Origin: Asanoa siamensis
GTDB taxonomy: Bacteria > Actinomycetota > Actinomycetes > Mycobacteriales > Micromonosporaceae
Direction: 5' to 3'
DNA length: 64,000 bases
Assembly (NCBI RefSeq): GCF_016862555.1
Contig: NZ_BONE01000019.1
Span: forward strand, 1-64,000
Within the stretch, counting starts at the first letter, position 1; the number at the start of each line of letters is the position of its first letter. A model generated the notes under the pieces. The model saw only the letters and a list, made by a program, of their open reading frames with translations, searched no databases and was not told where the DNA came from. Made by a program: the position numbers and the translations under genes. This document shows positions 36,535-47,908 of this stretch, piece by piece.

Positions 36535-37761
36535 CTAGTCCGCCGTGACCAGGGACGGCTCGGCCGACCGAAGCGGCTCCACCGGCGTCGGCGGACGCCG
36601 GCGCATCAGATAGACGGGCAGCACCGCCAGCGCGATCAACAACCCCGCCACCCCCGTGGCCACGAACCCCCAGCGCGGCGCCGTCAGGTCGATCACCCAA
36701 CCCGCGAGAGGCGCACCCAGCGCCAAACCGACCGTGATCGCTGAGCCGTGCAAGCCCATCGCCTCGCCGCGGACCGATGGCGGCGCCAACTGGCTGACCG
36801 CGTCGGCCGCCGCCGCCAGCGCCGGGGCGCACAGCGCGCCGGCGGGGATGAGCAGGAGCGCCAGCAGGTACCACTGTGGGCCCGCCACCGCCACCAGGAC
36901 CGTGCCCAGGGCCAGCACCGTCAGCAGGACCAGCGGTGACGGCACCCTCGACAGCGACCCGTAGACGAAACCACCGACCAGCGAGAAGACGCCCCACAGC
37001 GTCAGCACCAAGCCCGTCCAACCGATCTGATCGGCCTCGCGGAGGACCGCGACCACCGTGACGTCGGTGCCGCCCAGCACCATCGTCGTCGCCACCGCGA
37101 TCGCCAGGATCGCCACCATGCGGGCCGACAGCCAGGAGCGGCGCGGTGGACGCACCGTCGAGGCGACCGTCTCCTCGTCGGTCGCGCGGACCGGCGGGTT
37201 GAAGACGAACAGCGCCGTGCCCGAGAGCACGACGCCCAGCCCGACCGCCCACATCGCCGCCTGTGGCGAGACCGACGTCGCGAGCAGGACCGCCAGCGCC
37301 GGCCCGACCATGAAGGACAGCTCGACCGACATCGAGTCCAGCGCGTACGCCGGGCGGCGCCGCGACACCGGCACCAGCGCCGCCAGCGACTGGCGGACCA
37401 CCGAGAAGACCGGCAGCATCAGCACGCCCGCGACCAGCGCGAGGACCAGGAGCGCCGGGTAGGGCAGTGAGCCCGCGACCGACCAGAACACGCCCTCGGT
37501 GATCGTGCAGATCGCGAGCACCGGGCGCAGCCCGCGGCGGTCGACCATGCGGCCGAGCAGCGGCGCCCCGATCGCGGCGCCCACCGTCGACGCGGTGGCG
37601 ACCAGGCCGGCCGCGAAGTAGCCGCGTTCGAGCTCCTCGACCACGTGCAGGGTGAGCGCGATCGCGGCGGCGACCGACGGGATGCGGGCCAGGATGGCGA
37701 CAAGGATCAGCGGGCGGACCCCGGGCAGACCCAGGACCGCCCGGTAGGGCGCCAGCCTCAC
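36535..37761 (-). CDS. MFS transporter encoded after pncA
   Basis: 408 aa with about 12 hydrophobic segments. The MFS loop between helices 2 and 3 reads LLGRMVDRRGLRPVLAI, and the mid-protein cytoplasmic loop is basic (PPRRSWLSARM). It starts at GTG 37761, overlapping the pncA stop by GTGA, so pncB, pncA and this gene form one operon. The substrate is unknown; export of a drug-like molecule or transport of a nicotinate-related compound are both possible. About 290 bp without a gene (36247-36534) follow its stop. Confidence 0.83.
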   Translation of the reverse strand: MRLAPYRAVLGLPGVRPLILVAILARIPSVAAAIALTLHVVEELERGYFAAGLVATASTVGAAIGAPLLGRMVDRRGLRPVLAICTITEGVFWSVAGSLPYPALLVLALVAGVLMLPVFSVVRQSLAALVPVSRRRPAYALDSMSVELSFMVGPALAVLLATSVSPQAAMWAVGLGVVLSGTALFVFNPPVRATDEETVASTVRPPRRSWLSARMVAILAIAVATTMVLGGTDVTVVAVLREADQIGWTGLVLTLWGVFSLVGGFVYGSLSRVPSPLVLLTVLALGTVLVAVAGPQWYLLALLLIPAGALCAPALAAAADAVSQLAPPSVRGEAMGLHGSAITVGLALGAPLAGWVIDLTAPRWGFVATGVAGLLIALAVLPVYLMRRRPPTPVEPLRSAEPSLVTAD

Positions 37762-38339
37762 GCCGGGTTCACGACGGGCTTGCCGACGAGCGTGACGCCC
37801 GCCTCGCGTAGTCGTTCGAGCGCGGCCTGCGTGGTCTCGGTCATGACACCGGCCGTCAGGTCGAGCAGCACGGTCGTCGCGAAGCCCAACCGGGCCGCGT
37901 CGAGGCTGGTCGCCTGGACGCAGTGGTCGGTGGCGATGCCGACCACCTCGATCTCGTCGACGTCGTGGTCGTGCAGCCAGGTGGCGAGGCCCACACCGTC
38001 GTCGGTGTGGCCCTCGAAGCCGCTGTAGGCCGCCGCGTGCTGCCCCTTGTGGAAGATCGCCTCGACGCGGCCGGTGTCGAGGTTGGGGTGGAAGTCGGAG
38101 CCGGGCGTGCCGACCACCGTGTGCGGCGGCCAGGTGGTGACGAAGTTGGGCTGGTCGTCGAAATGCGCACCCGGGTCGATATGGAAGTCCTTGGTGGCGA
38201 CCACGTGGTCCCACCGGTCGGGCTGGCCGGTCAGCGCGCGCGAGATCTCCGACGCGACCCCGGCCCCGCCGGCGACGGCCAGCGAGCCACCCTCGCAGAA
38301 GTCGTTCTGCGTGTCGACGATGATCAGTGCGCGGGTCAT
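37758..38339 (-). CDS. pncA: Nicotinamidase/pyrazinamidase
   Basis: 193 aa isochorismatase-fold amidase. The catalytic triad is visible: Asp9 in IVDTQNDF, Lys near residue 95 in FHKGQHAAAYSGFEG, and Cys near residue 139 in GIATDHCVQATSLDA. Metal-binding Asp and His are in TKDFHIDPGAHF. It converts nicotinamide to nicotinate for NAD salvage; the nicotinate is used by PncB, encoded 10 bp upstream in the same operon. Homologues activate pyrazinamide. Confidence 0.95.
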   Translation of the reverse strand: MTRALIIVDTQNDFCEGGSLAVAGGAGVASEISRALTGQPDRWDHVVATKDFHIDPGAHFDDQPNFVTTWPPHTVVGTPGSDFHPNLDTGRVEAIFHKGQHAAAYSGFEGHTDDGVGLATWLHDHDVDEIEVVGIATDHCVQATSLDAARLGFATTVLLDLTAGVMTETTQAALERLREAGVTLVGKPVVNPA

Positions 38340-38349
38340 GCCCAGAACA

Positions 38350-39639
38350 CTAACTCGCGGGTACGACGGTAACGGGCACCGCCGGGTCGCCCGCGGACAG
38401 CTTGAGCCCCTCCCACGGGATCGAGATCAGCCCCTGCCGCAGGTGCTCACGGGAGTCCGCGAGCGACGGCAGCCCGTCGACCGGCGAGCCGCCCACGAAG
38501 TAGGGGATCTGCAACCGCCGGTCGCCCGTACGCGAATCGGGTGTGCCCTGCGACACGACGATCTCCTCGATCGCCGTGCCCGTCGGCTTGTGCCGGCGCA
38601 CCGCGGTCTTCCGCCCGCCGATCGTGGCCTTGTGCTCGGACCGCTTCACCACCGGCCGGCCGTCGACCTCGACCAGCTTGTAGACCAACCCGGCGGTCGG
38701 CGCCCCGGAGCCGGTGACCACGGAGGTGCCGGCCCCGTAGATGTCGACGGGCTCGGCGGCGAGCGCGGCGATCGAGTACTCGTCGAGGTCGCCGGACACG
38801 ATGATCTTGGTCTCGGTCGCGCCCAGCGAGTCGAGCAGCTCCCGCGAGTGCTGCGCCAGCACCGACAGGTCGCCCGAGTCGATCCGGATCGCGCGCAGTT
38901 CGGGCCCGGCGACCTTGATCGCGGTACGGATGCCCTGCGCGATGTCATAGGTGTCCACGAGCAGCGTGGTGTTCCTGCCCAGCGTCGCCACCTGTGCGGC
39001 GAACGCGGCCTCCTCGTCGTCGTGCAGCAGCGTGAACGCGTGCGCGGCCGTCCCCGCCGTCGGGATCCCGAACCGCATGCCCGCCGCCAGGTTCGAGGTC
39101 GACGTGAACCCCGCGAGGTACGCGGCCCGCGTCGCGGCCACCGCGGCCTCCTCGTGCGCCCGGCGCGAGCCCATCTCGATCAGCCCGCGACCCCGGGCGG
39201 CGGTGACCATGCGGGCGGCGGCCGCGGCGATCGCGCTGTCGTGGTTGAGCACCGACAGCACCAGCGTCTCCAGCAGGACACACTCCACGAACGTGCCCGA
39301 GACGGTCAGGATGGGCGATCCGGGGAAGAACAGCTCACCCTCGGCGTAGCCCTCGATGTCGCCGCCGAACCGGAAGTTGGCCAGCCACTCGGCCGTCGCC
39401 GCGTCGACCACGTCCCGCGACCGCAGGTAGTCGAGCTCGTCCCGGTCGAACCGGAACGAACGGATCAGGTCGACCAGGCGACCGGTGCCGGCCACCACGC
39501 CGTACCGCCGGCCCGGTGGCAGCCGCCGCGCGAAGACCTCGAAGACGGACCGCCGGTCGGCGGTGCCGTCCTTGAGCGCGGCGCTGACCATGGTCAGCTC
39601 GTAGTGGTCGGTGAGGAGAGCGGGGTGGCCCTTGGTCAT
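38350..39639 (-). CDS. pncB: Nicotinate phosphoribosyltransferase
   Basis: 429 aa. It carries family signatures: LLTDHYELTM at the N-terminus, FRFDRDELDYL, LVDTYDIAQGI and the phosphate-binding IRIDSGDLSVLAQHSRE near residue 250. It makes nicotinate mononucleotide from nicotinate and PRPP with ATP hydrolysis, the committed step of Preiss-Handler NAD salvage. It is the first gene of the pncB-pncA-MFS operon. In mycobacteria the equivalent gene is also near clpS; here a LAL regulator and a dynamin-like gene lie between. Confidence 0.95.
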   Translation of the reverse strand: MTKGHPALLTDHYELTMVSAALKDGTADRRSVFEVFARRLPPGRRYGVVAGTGRLVDLIRSFRFDRDELDYLRSRDVVDAATAEWLANFRFGGDIEGYAEGELFFPGSPILTVSGTFVECVLLETLVLSVLNHDSAIAAAAARMVTAARGRGLIEMGSRRAHEEAAVAATRAAYLAGFTSTSNLAAGMRFGIPTAGTAAHAFTLLHDDEEAAFAAQVATLGRNTTLLVDTYDIAQGIRTAIKVAGPELRAIRIDSGDLSVLAQHSRELLDSLGATETKIIVSGDLDEYSIAALAAEPVDIYGAGTSVVTGSGAPTAGLVYKLVEVDGRPVVKRSEHKATIGGRKTAVRRHKPTGTAIEEIVVSQGTPDSRTGDRRLQIPYFVGGSPVDGLPSLADSREHLRQGLISIPWEGLKLSAGDPAVPVTVVPAS

Positions 39640-39655
39640 CTCCCCAGACTAAGAC

Positions 39656-42316
39656 TCAGGCGTCGGGGAGCATCCGCAACGCCGGGCCCAGCTCCGCGCG
39701 GCTGGCGATGCCGAGCTTCGCGTACACGCGTTGCAGGTGGTTCTCGACGGTGCGGGTGGAGAGGAAGAGCTGCGCCGCGATCTCCCGGCTGGGCACCCCG
39801 GCGGCGGCCAGCTTGGCGATCTGCCGCTCGCGGTCGGTCAGCGCCGGTCGGGACAGGCCGAGCGCGGGCGTACGCAGCATGTCGCAGTTGCTCAGCAGGT
39901 CGTTCATGAGGCGGGTCGCGGAGTTGGCCTCGGCCGCCCGGGTCTCCCGGAACCGGTTGGCGGCACCGGCGGCCGCCTCCGCGGCGTACACCCAGAGGCC
40001 CTTGGACTTGAACAGGTCAGCCGTGATCAGCAGGTCGGGGGCGGACCGGCGGGCCGCGGCCTGGGCATGCGCCGACATGATGCCCGGCAGGTCGCCGTCG
40101 AGCGTGGCCGCGAGCTCGGCGAGGCGCTGGGCGACCGTCTGATCGGCGGGGTGCTCCTCGGGCCAGTCGATCGCCTCGGTCGCCCGGCCCAGCCGGACCA
40201 GGTCGTGCAGGGCCAGCACCTCGTGGCCGGCGAAGCCGTCGCCGCGCAACCGCCAGACCAGCCGGCGGAGCACCTCGGCCGCGCCGGGCAGGTCGTCGGC
40301 GACCGCCAGGACCGCAGCCCGCGCCTGCTCGCGCCACGGGTAGAGGATCGACATGATCGGCGCCTGCGCCTCGTCGGAGTCGGCCATGGCGGCGCGCGCC
40401 TCGTCGACCTCGCCGCGCAGGGCGTGCGCCCGGGCCCGCTCGGCGTGGGCCAGACCGGCGTAGATCCGGCTGGTCGCCAGCACCGCGCAGGCCTGCACGC
40501 TGGTGCGCAGCGCCTCGCCGGTCTGGCCGCGCAGCCGGGCCGCCTGCGCCCGCAGGATCGACAGGTAGCCGGAACCGAGCCGGAAGTCGCCGGCGTCGGC
40601 CAGGTCGGCGAACTCGTCGGCGACGATCCCGTCGATGCCGGCCAGGTCGCCGACCAGGGCCAGGCGGGTGCCCCGGGCCAGCTCGAGCGCGAGCTGGAGG
40701 TAGGGCATGTCGGTGCGCCACAGCGGCGCGTCGGCCTGGACGCTGGCCACCGCGCGCTCGCTCGCCCGCGACTCGCCCTGGGCCGCCTGGAGGTGGGCGA
40801 TCATGCACTGGGCCAGGCCACGGGCGGCGACCGGGGCGGCCGGGCGGTCGAGGATCGAACGCGCGATCCGCAGCGCGGCACCGGTCTCGAGCTTGTGCAG
40901 GCGCATGATCGCCTCGAACGAGCGCACCCGGGACTGGTCGGCCGGGTCGGACAGCGCCTTGGCCTCCACGGCCAGCTCGTCGGGTGTCGCCTCGCGGCTG
41001 AGCCCCCAGTAGCTGACCAGGCCGCGGACCACCAGCCAGCGGGCCCGCAGGGCGGCGGAGGTGGCCTGCTCGTCGACCGAGTCGAGCACGGTCAGCGCGT
41101 CGCCCGGCTGGTCGCCGAACATCAGCATCGTGGACAGCAGCTCGGCCGCGCCGAACCCGCCGCCGGCGTCGAGCGCGGCCCGGGCCAGCCGGGTGGCCAG
41201 CGGCACGTCGAAGCCCGCGAACGCCTGGGCACCGGCCATCAGGAGCTGCATCGGGTCCTGCGCGGTGCCGGAGTCGAGCCGCCAGACCGCCACCCGCAAC
41301 AGGTCGTCGCGGCGCCGGGCGCCGGCCTGCTCGACCAGGTCGGCGAGCTGCGCCTCGAGCCGGCGCTGGCGCGACACCGGGCAGCGGCGGCGGACCACCT
41401 CGCCGTAGAGCGGGTGGGAGAGCCGGATGTTGTTGCGCCGGTCGCTCTTGACGACCCGGATGAGCTGGCGTTCCTCCGCGACTTCCACGTCGGCCGGGTC
41501 GGTCGCCTTGATCAGCAGGTCGATGCCGATGGGCTCACCGAGGGCGGCCAGCTCCACGACGGTACGTACGCCCGGCGTCAGCTCGCCGATGCGGGCGTCG
41601 ATCAGGTCGAACAGGCTCGGCGCCAGCTCCAGCCGGCCCGTCCACCGGTGCACCCCGAACTGTTTGGTGAACTCGCCGGCCTTCTGTGCGGCCAGCACCA
41701 GCTCGCGCAGGAGCAGCGCGTTGCCCTCGCAGAGCCGCCACAGCCGCTCGGCGCTGGCGTGGTCGACGTCCCCCTCGAGCATCTGCACCAGCATGCGGCT
41801 GACGTCGTCGACCGACATCGGCTCGAGCTCGACAAGCTCCACCAGGTCGTCGGTCCACAGTGCGCGGATCGGGTGCGGGAACTGCTCACCGCTGCGCAGC
41901 GTGCCGAGCACGGTGGCGCCCTCGTCGCGGGCCATCAGGTAGACCAGTGCCGACGACGACGCGTCGAGCAGGTGCGCGTCGTCGATCGCGAGCACGATCG
42001 GCCGCCCCGCGGCCTGCTGGTTGAGCGCCTCGACCGCCCAGCGCAGCAGGCCGGCCGCGGTCAGGCCGGGCGGCTGGTCGGTGGGCAGCACCTGGGCGAG
42101 CCCGCCGAAGGGCAGGGAGGCCGTCGCGAGGTTGGCCGACGCCGTCCAGACGGCCAGTCGATCGGTGGGTAGCTGGCTGACGCCCTCGCGCAGGAGACGG
42201 CTCTTGCCGATGCCCGCACTGCCACTGAATATGAGCCCTCTTCCCCTTCCGCCTTCGGCGGTCGAGATGAGACGGTTGAGCTCTGCGGCACGGCCGACAA
42301 ATCCCCACGGACCCAT
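39656..42316 (-). CDS. LAL-type LuxR-family regulator (large ATP-binding)
   Basis: 886 aa. The N-terminal AAA-type ATPase has Walker A FSGSAGIGKSRLLREG near residue 33 and Walker B IVLAIDDAHLLDASSS near residue 110. A long alpha-helical TPR-like middle (residues about 350-800) is followed by a C-terminal LuxR helix-turn-helix (LTDRERQIAKLAAAGVPSRE, IAAQLFLSTRTVENHLQRVY). LAL proteins often activate secondary metabolism or catabolic clusters on sensing a ligand. ATG 42316 (MGPWGFVGRAAE) was chosen; a much longer reading frame upstream lacks family similarity. It is divergent from a dynamin-like gene, with several dyads between. Confidence 0.87.
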   Translation of the reverse strand: MGPWGFVGRAAELNRLISTAEGGRGRGLIFSGSAGIGKSRLLREGVSQLPTDRLAVWTASANLATASLPFGGLAQVLPTDQPPGLTAAGLLRWAVEALNQQAAGRPIVLAIDDAHLLDASSSALVYLMARDEGATVLGTLRSGEQFPHPIRALWTDDLVELVELEPMSVDDVSRMLVQMLEGDVDHASAERLWRLCEGNALLLRELVLAAQKAGEFTKQFGVHRWTGRLELAPSLFDLIDARIGELTPGVRTVVELAALGEPIGIDLLIKATDPADVEVAEERQLIRVVKSDRRNNIRLSHPLYGEVVRRRCPVSRQRRLEAQLADLVEQAGARRRDDLLRVAVWRLDSGTAQDPMQLLMAGAQAFAGFDVPLATRLARAALDAGGGFGAAELLSTMLMFGDQPGDALTVLDSVDEQATSAALRARWLVVRGLVSYWGLSREATPDELAVEAKALSDPADQSRVRSFEAIMRLHKLETGAALRIARSILDRPAAPVAARGLAQCMIAHLQAAQGESRASERAVASVQADAPLWRTDMPYLQLALELARGTRLALVGDLAGIDGIVADEFADLADAGDFRLGSGYLSILRAQAARLRGQTGEALRTSVQACAVLATSRIYAGLAHAERARAHALRGEVDEARAAMADSDEAQAPIMSILYPWREQARAAVLAVADDLPGAAEVLRRLVWRLRGDGFAGHEVLALHDLVRLGRATEAIDWPEEHPADQTVAQRLAELAATLDGDLPGIMSAHAQAAARRSAPDLLITADLFKSKGLWVYAAEAAAGAANRFRETRAAEANSATRLMNDLLSNCDMLRTPALGLSRPALTDRERQIAKLAAAGVPSREIAAQLFLSTRTVENHLQRVYAKLGIASRAELGPALRMLPDA

Positions 42317-42345
42317 CAGCGCAGCATATAGAGAGTAATGGCGAT

Positions 42346-42424
42346 GGGTACTCCCCGTAACGGGTTGAAGTTGAGTACCCACCCAACATGGCATGAGTAG
42401 TCCGCTACCTGTCATGCCAGGTAG
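42346..42424. promoter_or_regulatory. Cluster of three inverted repeats between LAL regulator and dynamin-like gene
   Basis: Dyad 1: GGGTACTC (42346-42353) and GAGTACCC (42373-42380), perfect 8-base arms. Dyad 2: GGCATGA (42390-42396) and TCATGCC (42412-42418), with inner GTAG-TCCG-CTAC. Dyad 3: CTACCTG (42405-42411) and CAGGTAG (42418-42424). Dyads 2 and 3 share bases and cannot both form as RNA hairpins, so they could be alternative structures or protein sites. Confidence 0.5.
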
Positions 42425-42512
42425 CCGGTCGCATAGCGTTCCGGTGCTCGACGAAACGCGGACGGTGATCGCCGCGCGCAAGACCATCGCAATAACAGGG
42501 AGGCGCAGGCTC

Positions 42513-44072
42513 ATGGGCTCTGACACGCTCGATCGGCTGACCGAGGCGAACATCATCTCCCTGCCGCAGCAGCGGCGCACGCCCAGCCGTACGCGTGGTC
42601 CCGTCCTGGAGCCCATCCCCGACGAGCCGTTGGCCGTCGTCGCGCTCGGCGCCCGCGGCAGTGGTCGCAGCGACGTGATCGCCGCCCTCGTCGGTGCCGT
42701 CGGCCGGCTGCTCGACGTCCCGAAGGCGAGCTACCTCGTGGTCAACCACGGCCACGGCAAGGACGTCTGCTCCTACCTACCGGGCGCCCGCAAGGCACAC
42801 CCGTTCCGCTCGCTGTCCGCACCGGCCGACGAGTCGGCCGCCGCCCGCCCGCCGCGCCGCATCGAGCTGAGCCTGCCCGACCCGCTGCTGCGCCACTTCG
42901 CTCTGGTCGACGCGCCCGACACCGAGGATCTCGGCGTGGCCGGCGGCCGGGTGCTGCACGACGCCGTCCAGCGCGGCGGCGCGGTGATGTACGTGCTCAG
43001 CGCCGGCCAGCTACCCGGCCGCTTCGAGCTCGACATCCTCGGCGAGGTCGCGCAGACCAACGCCGCCGTCTTCTTCGTCGTCACGCCGCGCGCCGACGGC
43101 ACCTGGTACGCGCCGGCCACCGCCCTGAGCGCGTCCGACGTCGACCTGCTCGACCTCGGCGAGATCGCGCCCGGCCTCGGTGACAACGACCCGGCCGCCG
43201 GCGCGGTCGAGGCGCAGCGGCTGGCCATCGCGACCGCCATCCCGGCCCTCGCCGAGGTGCCGTGGTTCGCGGTCGACCCGGCGGCCGGCGACACCGCGTT
43301 CCTGCGCCGCGCTCTGATCGAGTGGGCCGCCGACGAGGGCATGCGCCGGGCCAGCGACAACCCGCCGGTGCCGCCCAACGCGATGCGGACCGTCCGGGTC
43401 GCCGAGGGCGTCCACGAGTCCGACTGGGCCGAGCGACTAGAGGCGGCCGCGCGCGCCGAGACGCACCTCGTCCGGCAGCGCCTGGCCATCGAACTCGCCA
43501 ACATCCACCTGCGCTGCGTCCAGGAGATCGTCTTCGGTGCGGGCCCGAGCGGCCTGCCCGAGGTCCTCGACCGCGAGATGCACGCGCTGTCCCTCAAGGC
43601 GGTCGCCGAGTGCGACGACGCGGTCGACCGCCTGCTGACCACCGCCGCCACCCAGGTGCTCGGTGCCCCACCGGATGAGGGTGTCCGGCGCCGGGTGGCG
43701 GCGGGTGTACGCCGCGGGCTGGCCGACGACCGGGCCGCCCGCGATCTCGACAAGGTCCTGCTGATCACCAGCACCGCCGGGGTGGCCACGGTCGCCGGCG
43801 GTGGCGCGGTGGCCGGCCTGGCCGCCTACCCGGTCGAGCCGGGCCGCACGATCCTCCCGTCGCTCGGCGTCGGGCTGGCCGGCGGCTGCTACGGCCAGTG
43901 GCGCAACGCGGGCCCGTCCGACACCAACCGCGCACGCTCGTGGGCACAACGGTCGATCCGCGGCGTCGAGCTCGAGCTCCTCCGCGAGGTCTCCCGCCGC
44001 CTCGACGCCACCCACCGGGCGCTCTCCGGCGTGCTGGCCGAGGCCGTCGATCACGGCATCCTGCTGGCCTGA
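42513..44072 (+). CDS. Dynamin-like P-loop protein with altered Walker A
   Basis: 519 aa. The N-terminal NTPase-like domain has a P-loop GARGSGRS (residues 46-53), in which the usual Lys is Arg52, and a dynamin-style switch region LVDAPDTED (Asp133). The pattern of [19 protein letters not shown] and [13 protein letters not shown] fits the following strands. The middle is helical. A hydrophobic segment (residues about 430-475; [20 protein letters not shown]) could insert in or wrap a membrane, and the C-terminus is helical. It may act in membrane remodelling or defence like bacterial dynamins, but the missing lysine makes GTP hydrolysis doubtful. ATG 42513 follows GGGAGG. Confidence 0.55.
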   Translation: MGSDTLDRLTEANIISLPQQRRTPSRTRGPVLEPIPDEPLAVVALGARGSGRSDVIAALVGAVGRLLDVPKASYLVVNHGHGKDVCSYLPGARKAHPFRSLSAPADESAAARPPRRIELSLPDPLLRHFALVDAPDTEDLGVAGGRVLHDAVQRGGAVMYVLSAGQLPGRFELDILGEVAQTNAAVFFVVTPRADGTWYAPATALSASDVDLLDLGEIAPGLGDNDPAAGAVEAQRLAIATAIPALAEVPWFAVDPAAGDTAFLRRALIEWAADEGMRRASDNPPVPPNAMRTVRVAEGVHESDWAERLEAAARAETHLVRQRLAIELANIHLRCVQEIVFGAGPSGLPEVLDREMHALSLKAVAECDDAVDRLLTTAATQVLGAPPDEGVRRRVAAGVRRGLADDRAARDLDKVLLITSTAGVATVAGGGAVAGLAAYPVEPGRTILPSLGVGLAGGCYGQWRNAGPSDTNRARSWAQRSIRGVELELLREVSRRLDATHRALSGVLAEAVDHGILLA

Positions 44073-44151
44073 CCAGCCCACACGACAGATGAGGGCTACT
44101 GATACGCATGTGGCGGTCGTCGGTGCGTCGATTTGCTCGTACGATGGCCAT

Positions 44152-44442
44152 GTGGCAGCCCCGCAGACGACTCCCGTGCAGTCGCCGGACGTCGAGACGG
44201 TGCCGGCGACCGACCGTCCGTGGATCACTGTTGTCCATGACGACCCGGTCAACCTGATGACCTACGTGACCTGGGTTTTCCAGAAGCAGTTCGGCTACAC
44301 CCACGACAAGGCCCAGTCGCTGATGCTCGACGTGCACAACAAGGGTCGCGCCGCGGTTTCCGCCGGCGCCCGCGAGCGGATGGAATACGACGCCTCGTGC
44401 CTGCACGGCTACGGTCTCTGGGCGACGGTCGAGCAACCCTGA
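44152..44442 (+). CDS. clpS: ATP-dependent Clp protease adaptor ClpS
   Basis: 96 aa. Residues about 22-96 are the ClpS fold, including the N-degron pocket ([20 protein letters not shown]) and the Clp ATPase contact ([12 protein letters not shown]). It delivers proteins with destabilising N-terminal residues to ClpCP. The GTG 44152 start is preceded by TACGAT six bases upstream and no ribosome site, again a leaderless layout. DUF2017 follows 3 bp after its stop, as in other actinobacteria. Confidence 0.93.
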   Translation: MAAPQTTPVQSPDVETVPATDRPWITVVHDDPVNLMTYVTWVFQKQFGYTHDKAQSLMLDVHNKGRAAVSAGARERMEYDASCLHGYGLWATVEQP

Positions 44443-44445
44443 GTC

Positions 44446-44940
44446 ATGTTCCGGCGTTATGGCGAGCACTGCGTGGCGACCTTCGCCCCCGACGAGGTCC
44501 GGGTCCTGCGGAAGGTCGCGACCGAGGTCGTCGGCCTGCTGACCGACGGCTTCGACCACGCCGACCCGGTCGTCGACCGGCTGTTTCCCGACATCTACCC
44601 GAGCAACCCCGAGGACTCGGCGGAGTTCCGCCGCTTCACCGAGGGCGACCTCAAGACGGGCAAGATCGACTCGGCCGGCGCGATCCTGGCGTCCCTGCCC
44701 AGCGGCTCCGGCGGTGAGGTCCGGCTCGACCCCGAGTCCGCCGAGGCCTGGCTGCGCGCGCTCAACGACGCCCGCCTGGCGATGGGCGTACGCCTCGACA
44801 TCAGCGCCGACACCGACCTCGGCGAGGAGCTCGACGACGCCGTGCTGAGCGATCCGTCCTCGTCGCGGGTCTTCCAGCTCTCGGTCTACGCCTATCTGGG
44901 CTATCTGCAGGAGTCACTGCTCACCGCGCTCACGGAGTGA
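44446..44940 (+). CDS. DUF2017 protein, ClpS-linked
   Basis: 164 aa, soluble and mostly helical; it matches the DUF2017 pattern (VLRKVATEVVGLLTDG, LFPDIYPSNPEDSAEFRRF, LNDARLAMGVRLDI). Its function is unknown, but the gene nearly always follows clpS in actinobacteria and may act in Clp-mediated turnover. It starts 3 bp after the clpS stop and is clearly in the same operon. Confidence 0.9.
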   Translation: MFRRYGEHCVATFAPDEVRVLRKVATEVVGLLTDGFDHADPVVDRLFPDIYPSNPEDSAEFRRFTEGDLKTGKIDSAGAILASLPSGSGGEVRLDPESAEAWLRALNDARLAMGVRLDISADTDLGEELDDAVLSDPSSSRVFQLSVYAYLGYLQESLLTALTE

Positions 44941-44997
44941 CATGGGTGACCGCTGCCACGTCCCGGCGCGCCCCGCGCAGACGGTAGGCTTGTGGGC

Positions 44998-45489
44998 GTG
45001 CTGAGCATCGACCGGTCGATCATCGACGCGATCATCGCCCACGCACGCCGCGACCATCCCGACGAGGCGTGCGGCGTCGTCGCGGGCCCGCTGGGCAGCG
45101 ACACCCCGGTGCGCCACATCCCCATGGACAACGCGGCCCGGTCGATGACCTTCTATGAGTTCGACTCGATGGAGCACCTGCGGGTCTGGCGTGAGATGGA
45201 CGATCGCGACGAGGAGCCGGTGGTCATCTACCACTCGCACACCGCGACCGAGGCCTACCCGTCCCGCACCGACGTCTCCTTCGCCGGTGAGCCCAACGCG
45301 CACTACCTGCTGGTGTCGACGCGCGAGCCGGCCACCGAGGAGATCAGGTCGTTCCGCATCGTGGACGGCGTCGTAACCGAAGAGCCCGTCCAGATCGTTG
45401 AGCCCACCGTGGATCCGCACGCCGTTCAGTCATACATGTTCGGGCAGAGCCCGACGACGGTCGACTACGAGTGTTCGCCAGGCCGCTGA
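44998..45489 (+). CDS. mec: Mec, JAMM metalloprotease acting on CysO
   Basis: 163 aa MPN+/JAMM domain. The zinc site is complete: Glu23 in DEACGVVAG and H79-S-H81-x7-S89-x2-D92 in YHSHTATEAYPSRTDV. In Mycobacterium tuberculosis, Mec (Rv1334) cuts cysteine off the CysO-cysteine adduct made by CysM; the same three genes follow one another here. GTG 44998 is exactly seven bases after TAGGCT and lacks a ribosome site, so it is taken as a leaderless start; GTG 44992 would add two residues. Confidence 0.93.
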   Translation: MLSIDRSIIDAIIAHARRDHPDEACGVVAGPLGSDTPVRHIPMDNAARSMTFYEFDSMEHLRVWREMDDRDEEPVVIYHSHTATEAYPSRTDVSFAGEPNAHYLLVSTREPATEEIRSFRIVDGVVTEEPVQIVEPTVDPHAVQSYMFGQSPTTVDYECSPGR

Positions 45490-47588
<2,099 letters not shown>

Positions 47589-47658
47589 CCGCCCGGTCCT
47601 CCTCGAACGCCCGATCTCAGGGACGCACATCATTTCCCGGGTCCGCGGTGGCGGCAAG

Positions 47659-47705
47659 ACCGTCGCTCCCGCCGGACACCGCTCCGCTTCGCTCCGCTGC
47701 CAGGC
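47659..47705 (+). repeat. Dispersed intergenic repeat, copy A
   Basis: ACCGTCGCTCCCGCCGGACA followed by CCGCTCCGCTTCGCTCCGCTGCCAGGC. Two further copies lie at 53568-53605 and, inverted, at 53668-53710, 6 kb away. None is inside a gene. The similarity over 38-47 bp is too high for chance in unrelated intergenic DNA. Confidence 0.7.
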
Positions 47706-47720
47706 CCGCGCCTGGCCGCG

Positions 47721-47820
47721 CTCAGAGCGCCAAGCGCCCATGCTGAGCGCCAAGCGCCCATGCTGAGCGCCAAGCGCCCATGCTGAGCGCCAAGCGCCCA
47801 CGCCGAGCGCCGAGCGCCAA
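47721..47820. repeat. 20-bp tandem repeat, three perfect and two imperfect units
   Basis: TGCTGAGCGCCAAGCGCCCA is repeated exactly at 47741-47760, 47761-47780 and 47781-47800. It is flanked by related units at 47721-47740 and 47801-47820, and a decayed tail runs to about 47850. Within each unit GAGCGCC/AAGCGCC form a further sub-repeat. The 320-bp interval 47589-47908 holds no supported gene; it contains this array and dispersed-repeat copy A. Confidence 0.85.
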
Positions 47821-47908
47821 AGGCGCGAAGGCCGAAGGGTCAAGGGCCAAGAGCCGACCCCCGACCGCGCCCACCGCGCCGGCCCAGCGTTGAGCACCGA
47901 GCGCCGGG

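Noticed and set aside
39656-42616. LAL regulator starting 100 codons upstream of 42316
   Set aside because: The extra residues cover the intergenic dyads, lack similarity to LAL proteins, and the family normally begins close to FVGRAAE.
47721-47820. CRISPR array
   Set aside because: Units are contiguous 20-mers without unique spacers, and no cas gene is near.
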